From contig CAJNOQ010001180.1 in the NCBI GenBank assembly GCA_905250885.1, positions 1-34,871 of the forward strand: DNA of 34,871 nt, in the 5' to 3' direction. The DNA comes from Didymodactylos carnosus. Lineage: Eukaryota; Rotifera; Eurotatoria; Philodinida; Philodinidae. The position numbers and the translations under genes were made by a program. Positions 1-8,722 of this stretch are shown here, piece by piece; position 1 is the first letter of the stretch, and each line of letters begins with the position of its first letter. A model generated the notes under the pieces. It had not been told where the DNA came from. It searched no databases and was given only the letters and a program-made list of their open reading frames with translations.

Positions 1-575
1 TCTTATAGAGGACACTTAACTATATATTGCAACATCTTTAACTAGAAAATCGCGAATCTTAATAGAAAAGAATGCATGAAGTATTCTTCAACAAATTCAG
101 TTTTCAATATTGATCCCAGTTAATAAAAAGAATTTTCTTCTACTGGTATGTTAGCTCCAATCAATGAGTCTGTGTAGTGGAATTCACATCACTATCAGAT
201 GGCTAATCCTTTGCATTTTGAAGCCTACATCCCTGACCGGAACAAAAATAGGATCAGAAATAACTTCGATTTTTATGAGCCAGAAGCACAACACTTTAAG
301 ACAACAAAAAGATGTTTTTTTTATCAAAGTTGAGCAGCCTTGTGTATTAATAATTTTTATATATAGTGATGTTCAAAAATATCTGCTCTTTCGAATGGCG
401 TTTGATCTGGTTCTTTAGCATCAATGGTGAAAGAGATACATCGAAAACAAAACTCGAACTTTATTTTCCCCCATTTCGATACAGAAAAGTCCTTGCACAG
501 CAACAGAGAGAAATTAAATAAATTTATTTAAACAAAACAGCTGATCAGAGTCATTTATGTAATTTTTCAATACGT
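1..575. other. No gene seen; 3' flank of nuclease gene
   Basis: No convincing coding sequence in this AT-rich stretch. An 84-codon open frame at 164-418 (+) has no recognisable motif or splice context. On the minus strand the DNA just below 576 is the 3' flank of the nuclease gene and carries AATAAA-type hexamers (plus-strand TTTATT at about 518-531) that could serve as polyadenylation signals. Confidence 0.5.
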
Positions 576-2852
576 TCATGGCTTTTCGGGTATTATTGAT
601 GCCTGAGGTTGATGTGGTTTCTCATTGTTTTTTCGAAAGAACGGTAGAGCAAAATGCCCCCGTTGTTTTTCTTGTTTCTCATCTGGGTTTGGATTACGCG
701 TATAATCAGCTATAAGGTTTAACATCAGACCTAATCTCAAACCACCTTGTATCAACCGTTGTTCCAGAATAACCATTCGTGTTTGGTAATAATCTTCACC
801 TAAATCGAATTCATATGACATATTCAAAGGTTTTTGATCTGCGTCTCTATAGACCAGAGCACAATTTAAATCGCTATCTTCTTGAACCCATAAAGCCGAA
901 CAAGCTAAATATTGCGACTGCTCTGATGGACACTTTGACCATTCTGAAATATTAGCAGCATATTTGGTATGCATCAAATCCAACAGATACTTGAAATATT
1001 TGGTCGGATCATGAAAGAAATCTGTTGAGATTTTTCGTTCTATCATAACAGTATCCCAAAGAGAATGTAAATTGGTGGATTTACCAAAAAAACGACCTAA
1101 AACGTACAGAGAACATCCCAAAAGAGAACAAACAATAAGGATTTGATGAAAAAAATGGGATTCTGAAAGACCAAGTCACCTTTCTCCTGCACAATGACGA
1201 TCCTTCTACTATTGCTACGTAATTTCTAGATGGGCAGATTGCTTACACAAGTTACAGAATATGGACAGTATACCAGATTGAATCGATACTGCTGATAGTT
1301 TCTTCCAGAGCTAGATGCGAAAGTTGATAGCATATGGTAGGAAAATAGACTGTCAAAAGCTGGTTATTAAATTTCTTTCGTATATTCTTGTGAGATTTAT
1401 TAGGTTTTTGTAGGATCGTATCGCAAGAACTAAAAAAGGATGTTTCCATACCGGGATACCCTTTTGGACTCTCTGAGTAGCAGATGCAGATATCCTATTT
1501 TTTGGTTCTGTGGAATGAGGAATACTCTCAAAGAAATCTTACAAAATCAAAAAGGATACACTGAAATACCAAAATGGCATTGTAAAATACGGTTAAGGGT
1601 ATTTTCAATTCCACAGAACTAAAAAAGAGGGTATCTGTATTTGTTACTCAGAGACTTCAAAAAGGGTATCTCAGCATGGAAATAGCCTTTTCGGATTCTT
1701 TTTTAGAGAGTACTACGTGGGGTTAGATTTTTACCATTCTACTTTGTCAATTCAGCTGCGCTGATCACGACACATATTCTGATAGAACTCGGCGTGCTGA
1801 TTCCGAATATCACCTTATTTTTTCGACTTGATCGAGCTTTCATCGAGAAAAATGCAAAATACTGAAAAGGCCTAAAAAACCCCAAAACTTGAATGTTTCG
1901 AATAAAGTTCGTTTTTTCGGCTTGTGTTCCAACTATTTCTCAAATCGTAGAAAAGTTAGTTCTTTTAAAATCTCGAATTTTCAAGGCTAAAAAGATAAAT
2001 TCGCCGTAACGTCTTTTGAATGTAAAGTAGGACAATCGCGTTTTAGGTTGCTAATAAGCACAGTTGGCTTGACAAAGTGGGTCGTATACAAAGCGGATCC
2101 TAGAGAGTACAGTCAGGAACCTCTCTTGCGACCGAGAAACAAACATTTTGTCTGGTTTTCATCATTTCTTTTTAGGTCGGATGATATCTCCCGTTTTCAT
2201 GAAATGAAAGTTTTGGTCTTGATGATCTCATCTGCTTGTATTCAGGCGAGTACTCCAAAGCACAGACTAATAGGGTAAACTGTTTCGCACCCTGATTAAA
2301 GAAAGTCAAGAAGGTGATGACAATGTATCGTTCTTCACACTAATAACATCCAACGATACCTTTTATACTATTACCACCACGATCACTTGTGAAACCAGCA
2401 TGCAAAGGTTGATGAGCATCACCTACAAAATGCACCAAAAACTTCAGAGCTTCTTGCCGTTGCACAAAATCTTGTTTCGAATCTGCGAGACGGCTGGTAT
2501 AATTTTGTATTGAACCATCGATACAACGTTGGTCCGGTTGACAATCCCGTTGTTGATCATATTTGCACAGCCAGTCTGGTGTATCCACATAATGCAGTGG
2601 TGGTGACCATTGCCAATTTAAATAGTCAACAGGATTTGTATCTGGATAGATAATTGTATCGGGCCATGATGAGAGCATACTCAAGTTTCCTGCTGTATAC
2701 CATGGTAAAAGATCACGAGCAAATTTTGCTGATGAGTCTGTTAAATAGGTTTGTGCAATTTGTGCAACAAGAGAATGTCCTATGGCACCCCATGCTGCAG
2801 TTGATGTTGTTAAACAACCCAATAGTACAACAAGAAGACAAACGAAGGCCAT
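576..2852 (-). CDS. Secreted S1/P1-type zinc nuclease, two exons
   Basis: Exon 1 is 2852-2360 and exon 2 is 1096-576, with a GT-AG intron at 2359-1097 (1,263 bp, phase 1). The spliced product is 337 aa, close to the usual family length. S1/P1 nucleases cut single-stranded DNA and RNA with three zinc ions, outside the cell or in lytic compartments. Residues 1-20 form a signal peptide; cleavage after Ala20 leaves the N-terminal Trp the family needs. Expected metal ligands are all visible: Trp21, His26, Asp65, His87, His141, Asp145, His151 (in HFVGDAHQPLH), His175 and Asp179 (in NLHSLWD). Trp21/His26, His141/Asp145/His151 and His175/Asp179 keep the P1-nuclease spacings. Extra cysteines at 96, 104 and 110 may form disulfides. 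The ATG is the first in frame after non-coding DNA. The gene appears intact. The family is best known from fungi, plants and protists, so horizontal acquisition is possible but not shown here. Confidence 0.88.
1097..2359 (-). other. Long intron of the nuclease gene
   Basis: Donor is GTATCG right after the codon base at 2360; acceptor is TTTTAG just before 1096. Joining them restores the conserved GGN..K..FFGKSTNLH stretch without a break. At 1.26 kb it is far longer than the 52-bp introns elsewhere here. It has been enlarged at least partly by the foldback element at 1443-1682. The rest (1690-2340) is AT-rich with no coding signal. Confidence 0.8.
1443..1682. mobile_element. MITE-like foldback element in the nuclease intron
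   Basis: About 240 bp with terminal inverted arms of roughly 75 bp (1443-1515 and 1607-1682), both ending TTTCCAT outward. The arms share ACTCTCTGAGTA- and GGTTCTGTGGAAT-like blocks with scattered mismatches. No transposase is encoded and no clear target-site duplication could be assigned. Confidence 0.7.
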
Positions 2853-2910
2853 TATGTGTGTTTATGCGTGTAAATAAGAGCGAAAAATAAAAATATGACG
2901 AAAATCAGGT

Positions 2911-3068
2911 GTAGTAGAGTAATATAATAATAAAAATAACTGATAAGATGAGTAAACAAATTGCATTGTTAGCTGAGGCTCGATGTTTTCGTACTCACAG
3001 CCTCAGGTAAGAAGGTAACTTGTATACCCACCTTATCAGTTGTTTTTATTATTATATTATTCCACTAC
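2911..3068. mobile_element. Short foldback/MITE upstream of the nuclease gene
   Basis: 158 bp with about 38-bp inverted arms (2911-2948 and 3031-3068). The arms begin GTAGT and end in ACTGATAAG and differ at only a few positions. It sits about 60 bp upstream of the nuclease ATG and so may interrupt or supply part of the promoter. Confidence 0.65.
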
Positions 3069-4330
3069 AAAAAAAAGTAGCTATCTTCCGAAGCAGCCAT
3101 TTTACATGATCCCACAGAATTTCTTTTATCAATTGATAATCGATCGAATATTCAACACTACATGATGCGTTTCTCTTTCTTTATAAGAATTGCAGTGACT
3201 ATAAACATACAAACAAACTATTCAAGGCTATCAGTTAAGAACAAAAGTAGATTAAGAAAACTAAAACATTATCCAAACATCGCACAAACAAAATCAGCGC
3301 CGGTCAGTCCATGTACTTAGGTGTCTAGTTTAAAACAGAGCAAACCCAAACTCTCCAGCCTGAAGTATATTAAAAAGCCCTGGAAAACACTTCGGAGTCC
3401 TTTTTGGACCTTGATCTCTGGAAAACTCCTAAACCGTAAGACTGGGAGACAAAAAAAGTTTTTCATTCCCGTAACTCAGTGTGCCTAACATTTACGGAAA
3501 GTTTCGTCAAGATCAGATGTACGGTATCGGAGACAATTTCTAGGGAGGGGAGGGTCCTTAAGTTCAAAATAGCAAGTGGTCAGACATATTTATAATAAGC
3601 TTTCTTTTCCACCAGGCTAACACTTGATTGCAGTATAATATAAGCATTAAAAGGACGGGATGCAATAAGAACGAGGATCGGCCCCATTTCAGATCTTCTC
3701 GAAAGGTATTTAGAATAAAAGAGCATACAATTTTATGGGGTTTTACATTGTTGGTTCCCCTTCGGACCTCATATCTGTCAGAAAATTGATCAACTTTGAA
3801 CAATAGCTCCGCGAGCCCATTCCGAGGTGTTTTTCGTAATTTTCGCAGAACACAACAAGTCTGAAGGAAAGTCTTACATACCATTCGATGTAGCTTTAAA
3901 CGGCGAACAAAACTGTCTATTGCTCAATTGTTATATACACTGCGAACACCCACGTTTTTGCCATATTACTGTTAAAAATGACCTTTTCAGCATAGCCAAC
4001 GATAGTATTTCAGCTTTTTCATTCGGAAAGAACCCAGGTTGCGGTCTATATTATATATCAAAAGAAAGCTTTTTTAAAACTCTACAAAATGGCTGGTAAT
4101 TCATTTCTAGTTACAAGTGCGAACGCTCAGGTTTTCGGATATTACTACCGCAGAGTGATGTTTTCGGCATCGGCGGATAGCGTCGATTCATATAAAAGCT
4201 ACCACCATTTACATCGACCGTTGACGTCAGTGGCGAGACCTGTCTCATATTATAGAGCTCAGCAAGCTGAACCGAATGGTGAAAACCGCAAGTCTCTAGC
4301 CTTGTTAGAAAAAACGTTATAGCCGTTCTA
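3069..4330. other. No gene seen; one element end at 3543-3561
   Basis: Several open frames of 77-106 codons overlap on both strands, but none has a recognisable motif, a signal peptide or paired splice sites. A G-rich edge at 3543-3561 (GGGAGGGGAGGGTCCTTAA) resembles the TTAAGGGCCCCCC terminus of the element at 16830-17696 and may be one end of a relative. No partner end was found. Confidence 0.4.
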
Positions 4331-4339
4331 CCCTCGCAC

Positions 4340-4460
4340 AAAGATGAGCGAGTCCGAGTCACGATTCGGACTCGAGTCACATTTTTTTGTGACTCGAACT
4401 CGGACTCGAGAATCTTGATAAACTGACTCGAATCCAAGTGATTCGAGTCAGTCACGTACA
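4340..4460. repeat. ACTCG-rich short repeats forming a hairpin
   Basis: The pentamer-like words GACTC/GAGTC and ACTCG recur on both strands. The block folds about an A/T loop near 4385 (TCGAGTCACA...TGTGACTCGA). Degenerate copies of the same word continue to about 4455. It is low-complexity repeat DNA; any open frame through it is an artefact of the repeat. Confidence 0.6.
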
Positions 4461-4503
4461 ACTTTACATTATTATGAGGATGTTAAACATATTTGTTATA
4501 TAC

Positions 4504-4507
<4 letters not shown>

Positions 4508-4548
<41 letters not shown>
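4508..4548. repeat. (AG)n microsatellite
   Basis: About 41 bp of nearly pure AG dinucleotide repeat with one AA interruption. Confidence 0.95.
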
Positions 4549-4644
4549 TTTGAGAATATTCTAAACAGAACATCGCGTTACATGAGAGGATTGAAGACCT
4601 AGAAAACGACAATACAAACAAAGTTAGAAAAAGGTTGATGTTGA

Positions 4645-4693
4645 ACCATATCATTAGATAGCCCCTTCAAGGGGCTATCTAATGATATGGTTG
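4645..4693. repeat. 49-bp perfect palindrome
   Basis: Two 24-nt arms (4645-4668 and 4670-4693) are exact reverse complements around a single central C at 4669. This could extrude as a near loop-free cruciform. No coding sequence or transposon end is recognised in it. Confidence 0.95.
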
Positions 4694-4742
4694 AAAAACT
4701 TCTGAAAGAAATTTGAAGGTCTCTAGGTATTCTAGAAAACCT

Positions 4743-4826
4743 CACAAGAGGAGCGGAACGATTACGAGGAGGAACTATCACAAGAGGAGCGGAACGATTA
4801 CGAGGAGGAACTATCACAAGAGGAGC
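4743..4826. repeat. 36-bp tandem repeat, 2.3 copies
   Basis: Two identical 36-bp units (4743-4778 and 4779-4814) are followed by a 12-bp partial unit. The unit is purine-rich (CACAAGAGGAGCGG...). The period is a multiple of three, so minus-strand reading gives a 12-residue peptide repeat, but the surrounding frame has no other sign of being a gene. Confidence 0.92.
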
Positions 4827-5320
4827 ACAATATAGCATGCAGTAGTAATAAATAATAAAGCAAGAGGAATTCTTGCAGACCAGGCTATCCTTTTCTACTC
4901 TCTTACCAAACATTTCTCTTTCTAAGTCGTTCCAAACATCACTTTCTTCATCATCATTCTTAACTGAATCAATGTTCTGTCCAGCTGCAACCTACGGAGA
5001 TAAAGAGAAAGGTGAGATGTTTGAAATATAGAGCTGAATGTAGAAACAGTTAAGTACTGAGAATTTCTATACTTGGTGAATAACAAACAGAAACTGTTAC
5101 TAGACGCGTTTCTGACTGCTATTAGCAGAGATAGAGAGTGATACGAGAACAAGTGCCTTGGCTTAAGACTCCTTGAACCCAACTTAAAACTTTAATCTAT
5201 ACCGTTGAATGTTTTTTGTATAAAAACCGCTTCAACTATTTTTTGTATTTTATATATAAGTATATATATATGCTTGCTTATATTATTGCTGGTGGTGCCA
5301 TAGAAAATAAAACGTTTGTT

Positions 5321-5369
5321 TATTGCGACGCGTTTCGTTTTATTTGAAAATAAAACTCATCAGGCAATA
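5321..5369 (-). ncRNA. Hammerhead ribozyme (minus strand)
   Basis: Read on the minus strand, all parts of a hammerhead self-cleaving ribozyme are present. Helix I: TATTGC (5369-5364) pairs with GCAATA (5326-5321), 6 bp. Conserved CTGATGA: 5363-5357. Helix II: 5356-5337, 9 bp closed by a 2-nt loop or 8 bp with a 4-nt loop. Conserved GAAA: 5336-5333. A very short helix III plus cleavage triplet sits in CGCGTC (5332-5327). Predicted cleavage is between 5327 and 5326. The minimal helix III (GAAACGCGTC) matches the compact hammerheads known in Penelope-like retroelements and retrozymes. It lies about 130 nt past the stop codon of the ORF ending at 5502, on the same strand, so it could cut that transcript. 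Confidence 0.88.
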
Positions 5370-5501
5370 TTTTATATCTAGAGCACATATATAAAGCATA
5401 TTAAAAAAGAAAAAATGAGAAGATAAAAAGAAAAAGAAGATGAGAAAATAAAAAACACACACACACAAAAATAAAAAAATGGCTTTATGCCGATGGCTAT
5501 T

Positions 5502-6595
5502 TTAGGCTAAACGCTCCATGTCGTTTGCCAAATTTTCTACATCGTTTTCCTCTGTTTTGAGGAGTCTGACGACTAGTGTGGATGATGTTGGCTGATGGTG
5601 TGAGGCCAAAAAGACATCATCATCCTTACTGTCTTCGTCTGGAATTGACGAGACAGTTTGATGTTTCTCGTCTAGTTGTTTCTGCAGCTCTACAATCTTC
5701 GCTTGTGCTGCCATTACGATGCGATTTCGGCGGTCATGTCGTTTCCGGTTTGCCAACGCCCGTCGTTGTTCTGGTGTTAGATTATCAGCAGATCTTTCTG
5801 TTTCATTTTGACGACACTGTACTGGGGCTGGGCTCGCTTCCACGGGTGTGACTGCTTTTGACAAGCTCGTCAGACGTCCGCGTTTAGAAGATGATGATGA
5901 TACCGAAGAAAACACAGGTCGATGGGAGGTAGCGACTGATGAGCTCTGCTCCCTCCCGCGTTTTGACGACGAGGATGACGCTGCCTCTACTCTGAAATGA
6001 CTGTCGGTTGTCGATCGTGAAAGACTCACCAACTCGTCATTTCGGATGGGCTGTTTAGGCGCTTTGAAAGAAAAATGGTGTTGCTGCCTGTTATAATCAG
6101 TGGTAATTTTATACCCGCCTGACCGATTGTATGGAGCCGGTCTGAGTTTTTGATAGTTCTGACTCGAGTTTGTAAAGACTCTGTCATTAGATCTATACTC
6201 AGAACCGCGACTGTATGTCCGGTTGTGTCGAACTGACTCGGTTCTATCCCGATGGGACCCACCAGTCATCTGTCCAGATAAAGTATCCGGAGCAGATATG
6301 TTTGGCGGGATACCATCTGAGTAAAAAGCCGGCGAGTTCGGCACCCAGATACCAAAAATACCACTTGCGTCTTTATACAGACGGAAGTTTCCAGCCGACG
6401 TTGACCGTGTAAATTCAGTGCCAGTCCAAAGGATTGGATCAGCACCTGAATCTTGTGACAGTTTCGCGGCTTGAAGAGGGGCGCATGGGTCTTTGGTGTC
6501 TATGGTGAACACCTCAAGTGCCTTTGGGGGCCTCGAGTGTCATCACTTACATCAATTACCGATAATATTTGTTGTTGTTGGACCGATGATGCCAT
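5502..6595 (-). CDS. Basic/coiled-coil (bZIP-like) protein of an HHR-linked element
   Basis: Family not recognised. The main frame is open from 6539 to the stop at 5502 but has no ATG near its start. An ATG at 6595 (encoding MASSVQQQQILSVID) joins it in frame through a putative 38-bp intron, 6550-6513 (GTAAGT...TTGAG), giving 351 aa. A -1 shift within 6503-6539 would also join them. The C-terminal third reads TPEQRRALANRKRHDRRNR followed by a heptad-like AKIVELQKQL segment (main-frame residues about 246-284), resembling a bZIP basic region plus coiled coil. Two SSSSSKRGR repeats (about 179-187 and 205-213) look like nuclear-localisation or nucleic-acid-binding patches. The tail is acidic. A TATA box lies about 85 bp upstream and a hammerhead about 130 nt downstream on the same strand. 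A structural, ORF1-like role in a retroelement is inference from that setting. Confidence 0.6.
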
Positions 6596-6679
6596 GATAT
6601 AAGAGAATGAAGATATTGTTGAATGTTGAACGAATGTAAGACAAATTAATGAATAGTGCATGAAACGAGAGGGAATGAC

Positions 6680-6687
6680 TATTTATA
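6680..6687 (-). promoter_or_regulatory. TATA box for the 5502-6595 ORF
   Basis: TATAAATA on the minus strand, about 85 bp upstream of the ATG at 6595. The same octamer occurs at 7547-7554 on the opposite strand, giving a divergent pair. Confidence 0.5.
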
Positions 6688-6689
6688 GT

Positions 6690-7140
6690 AAGTATCACTC
6701 CCTCGTATTACTCTGCACAATGATTCTAAGACAAAGAGTCTATTTTATTTCGTCCGTTTGAGTCCCTCATTCTCTTGTCTAATGAATTCTAATTCTTGTA
6801 TATACAAGACCTGAGATACCTCGATATTTCATATTATCTCTTTATCTATATAATTAAATCATCTGACAAAGAGATGAAATAAACAGACGAACAATGAAAA
6901 TGTTTCACGAATTACCGTCTGCTTTATTTTTTATATGTATCGTCTGGTAAATTCTAGGTTTTATGAACAAAGGTCAATTTATTAACTATGATCGGCCGTC
7001 TGCTTTTTTGTACCGTGAAACATAGGACAATATGTGGAGACATCGTAGATGTATCTGCATTAGTGTGTACGCTTACTGCCGTACGCTTTTGATTGGCGTG
7101 TCTATGTTATGGCTGTAGGCCATTTTGTCTATGTCTATTG
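6690..7140. other. Spacer between divergent TATA boxes; no gene
   Basis: AT-rich sequence with no plausible coding frame. With the next 400 bp it separates the two outward-facing TATAAATA boxes. Short words such as CCGTCTGCTTT recur (6916 and 6996). Confidence 0.4.
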
Positions 7141-7263
7141 CGTACGATTGTGCGGTATCCTCAGGAAAGTCAGAATTTTGACTGCCGAGGAGTGCCTTTG
7201 CGACCTTTTATTCACTTGTGAAAGTGAAGATAAAATGCCATTTTTTTCGGTTTTTTATTCTGC
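7141..7263 (+). repeat. 123-bp direct repeat, left copy
   Basis: Nearly identical to 7787-7910: a single-base T-tract indel and an A/T difference after GCGACC. Both start at CGTACGATTGTGCGG and end at TTATTCTGC. The repeat contains an imperfect hairpin (CCTCAGGAAAGTCAG...TTTTGACTGCCGAGG). The copies lie 646 bp apart and bracket the TATA box and hammerhead at 7547-7697. Confidence 0.92.
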
Positions 7264-7546
7264 ACGTACTTTACTCGTCATATGATCGCTTTTTTGCGAC
7301 CAAGATGCGTCCGTTAAATAGAAGAACCGGCGTTATTCTTGAAACAGAGACTGGACGAAGAAATGATCTAATATAGGTCATTTTTCTGATGAATAAATGA
7401 TGCAAAGAACAAAATAAAACAAAAGACCGAGTGTACAAGAGAAAGAAAAATTACGTCAGTCAGTGACTGCTATTTTTCTCGAAATATAGACAGTCTAATG
7501 ACTGATATATGAGAAAAAGTAGTACCTCGGCATGTATATATTTGTA

Positions 7547-7554
7547 TATAAATA
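7547..7554 (+). promoter_or_regulatory. TATA box upstream of the plus-strand hammerhead
   Basis: TATAAATA about 108 bp upstream of the ribozyme at 7655. A start site near 7575-7585 would place the hammerhead close to the RNA 5' end, as in Penelope-like pseudo-LTRs. Confidence 0.45.
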
Positions 7555-7654
7555 GCATCATACAATTCTCAGAAGTTACTTTTCGAGTTCATATTAGAAC
7601 AGAAAAGTGACATAGCCGAAATATCTTCGAGTTCATAACAGAAGATAATTCAGA

Positions 7655-7697
7655 CCACCTGATGAGACCGTCGAGCACCGGTCGAAACGCGTCGTGG
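7655..7697 (+). ncRNA. Hammerhead ribozyme (plus strand)
   Basis: A complete compact hammerhead. Helix I: CCAC (7655-7658) pairs with GTGG (7694-7697). Conserved CTGATGA: 7659-7665. Helix II: GACCG (7666-7670) pairs with CGGTC (7679-7683) around an 8-nt loop. Conserved GAAA: 7684-7687. Minimal helix III and the GTC cleavage triplet lie in CGCGTC (7688-7693). Predicted cleavage is after C7693. It shares the GAAACGCGTC block with the minus-strand hammerhead at 5321-5369, but helices I and II differ in sequence while keeping pairing, so the structure rather than the sequence is conserved. Confidence 0.9.
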
Positions 7698-7786
7698 CAT
7701 GCTCAAACAAAATCCAACCCGTCCTGTCTCGCAAAAGTACAGGAAGAAGTGGTATTTCTCTTCTGCTGGATAGAGTGTATATATTA

Positions 7787-7910
7787 CGTACGATTGTGCG
7801 GTATCCTCAGGAAAGTCAGAATTTTGACTGCCGAGGAGTGCCTTTGCGACCATTTATTCACTTGTGAAAGTGAAGATAAAATGCCATTTTTTTCGGTTTT
7901 TTTATTCTGC
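7787..7910 (+). repeat. 123-bp direct repeat, right copy
   Basis: Second copy of 7141-7263, 90 bp downstream of the plus-strand hammerhead. Flanks of the two copies are unrelated, so the repeat edges are sharp. A tandem pseudo-LTR or retrozyme-like unit of about 646 bp would explain the spacing. Confidence 0.9.
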
Positions 7911-7954
7911 CTGTCAAAATTCTTCGTTTTTAATGTAATGTGGAACTCGTATTG

Positions 7955-8006
7955 ATTGAGTATCTCAGCCAAGAACGGCTCTGCTCTACCATTAAGCTAT
8001 CCGTTT
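7955..8006 (-). other. tRNA-like 5' half (D-arm/A-box relic)
   Basis: On the minus strand 7999-7982 reads TAGCTTAATGGTAGAGCA, a good tRNA D-arm with a pairable GCTT/GAGC stem and pol III A-box spacing. It is followed by an imperfect anticodon-like hairpin (AGCC...GGCT). No matching T-arm with GGTTCGAATCC is seen at the right distance, and the acceptor ends do not pair. It is therefore a tRNA fragment or tRNA-derived promoter relic, not a working tRNA gene. Confidence 0.4.
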
Positions 8007-8285
8007 TTCTTTCAAAGACAAAGAGTCTGAAGAAACAAGGTAAGTTAAATAAGCATAGAAGTGAAGTAAAATGCCTTCGTCCCTCTTTAATGGAAAACTA
8101 AATGTGTTCGTAAAATGTTAGTGAAGTTTTAATAAAACACAAATTATAAACAAACAATAATAACTACAAAATAGCTTAGAACGACTCTAAATCATAGAAA
8201 ACTTCAGTAATAACAGAGAAGTGAGGAAGTTGAATTAAAATACACTTACACTAAATGTCCGAGAAAGAAACATAAACAAGTTTTT

Positions 8286-8712
8286 TCAATTTATATTACA
8301 TAAGTGATTGTATTTATCTAAAAACTGAGTTACTAAAGCAGAAGAAGGAAAAGATCGAAATGAAGGATTATTAGAGAAGAAATCAGTTTCAATACGAAAC
8401 ATAGAAATACATGCAAACAACAGATGACATACATCACACGAATCATTTGTACGTAAATTTTGCCGAGGTTGATCATAAGGATAAAACATAAGATTGTGAT
8501 CGTTATCTCTAATTTCACCTTAGTCACATTCTATGCATGCGAAATATCCATTGTGCTGTGTGTGCTTGCAAGCATAACTTTTAGCAGGAGCATCTGCCTT
8601 AAACATATGAACACTTAATTCATATTTTTCGTTGTCAACTTCTATTGTTTTCTTCAATTGTTTACAGGAACCCAATAACAATGAATCAGTTGGTGGTTTT
8701 ATAGTTCCCTGC
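8286..8712 (-). pseudogene. Tnp2-like transposase fragment
   Basis: The minus strand from an AG acceptor-like site at about 8713 reads a coherent peptide: a K..IEVDNEKYELSVHMFKADAPAKSY segment, then HNGYFACIECD, an in-frame TAA, and about 65 more residues to a stop at 8286. The D-A-P-A...C...HNGY..C..C signature resembles the zinc-binding part of Tnp2/CACTA- and Plavaka-type transposases. The stop after the C..C motif and the short length show it is dead. No terminal repeats were identified. The match is from remembered motif shape, not a search. Confidence 0.45.
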
Positions 8713-8722
8713 CTAAATCAAG

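Noticed and set aside
4599-4913. 104-codon minus-strand frame containing a 12-residue repeat.
   Set aside because: The peptide repeat comes from the 36-bp tandem DNA repeat and the frame crosses the palindrome; no other support.
5099-5135. A third hammerhead-like block on the minus strand (GAAACGCGTC at about 5103-5112).
   Set aside because: The upstream core reads CTGCTAA rather than CTGATGA, and the intervening bases do not form helix II. At best a decayed relic.
7955-8006. Functional tRNA gene.
   Set aside because: Only the D-arm is good; no T-arm or acceptor pairing.
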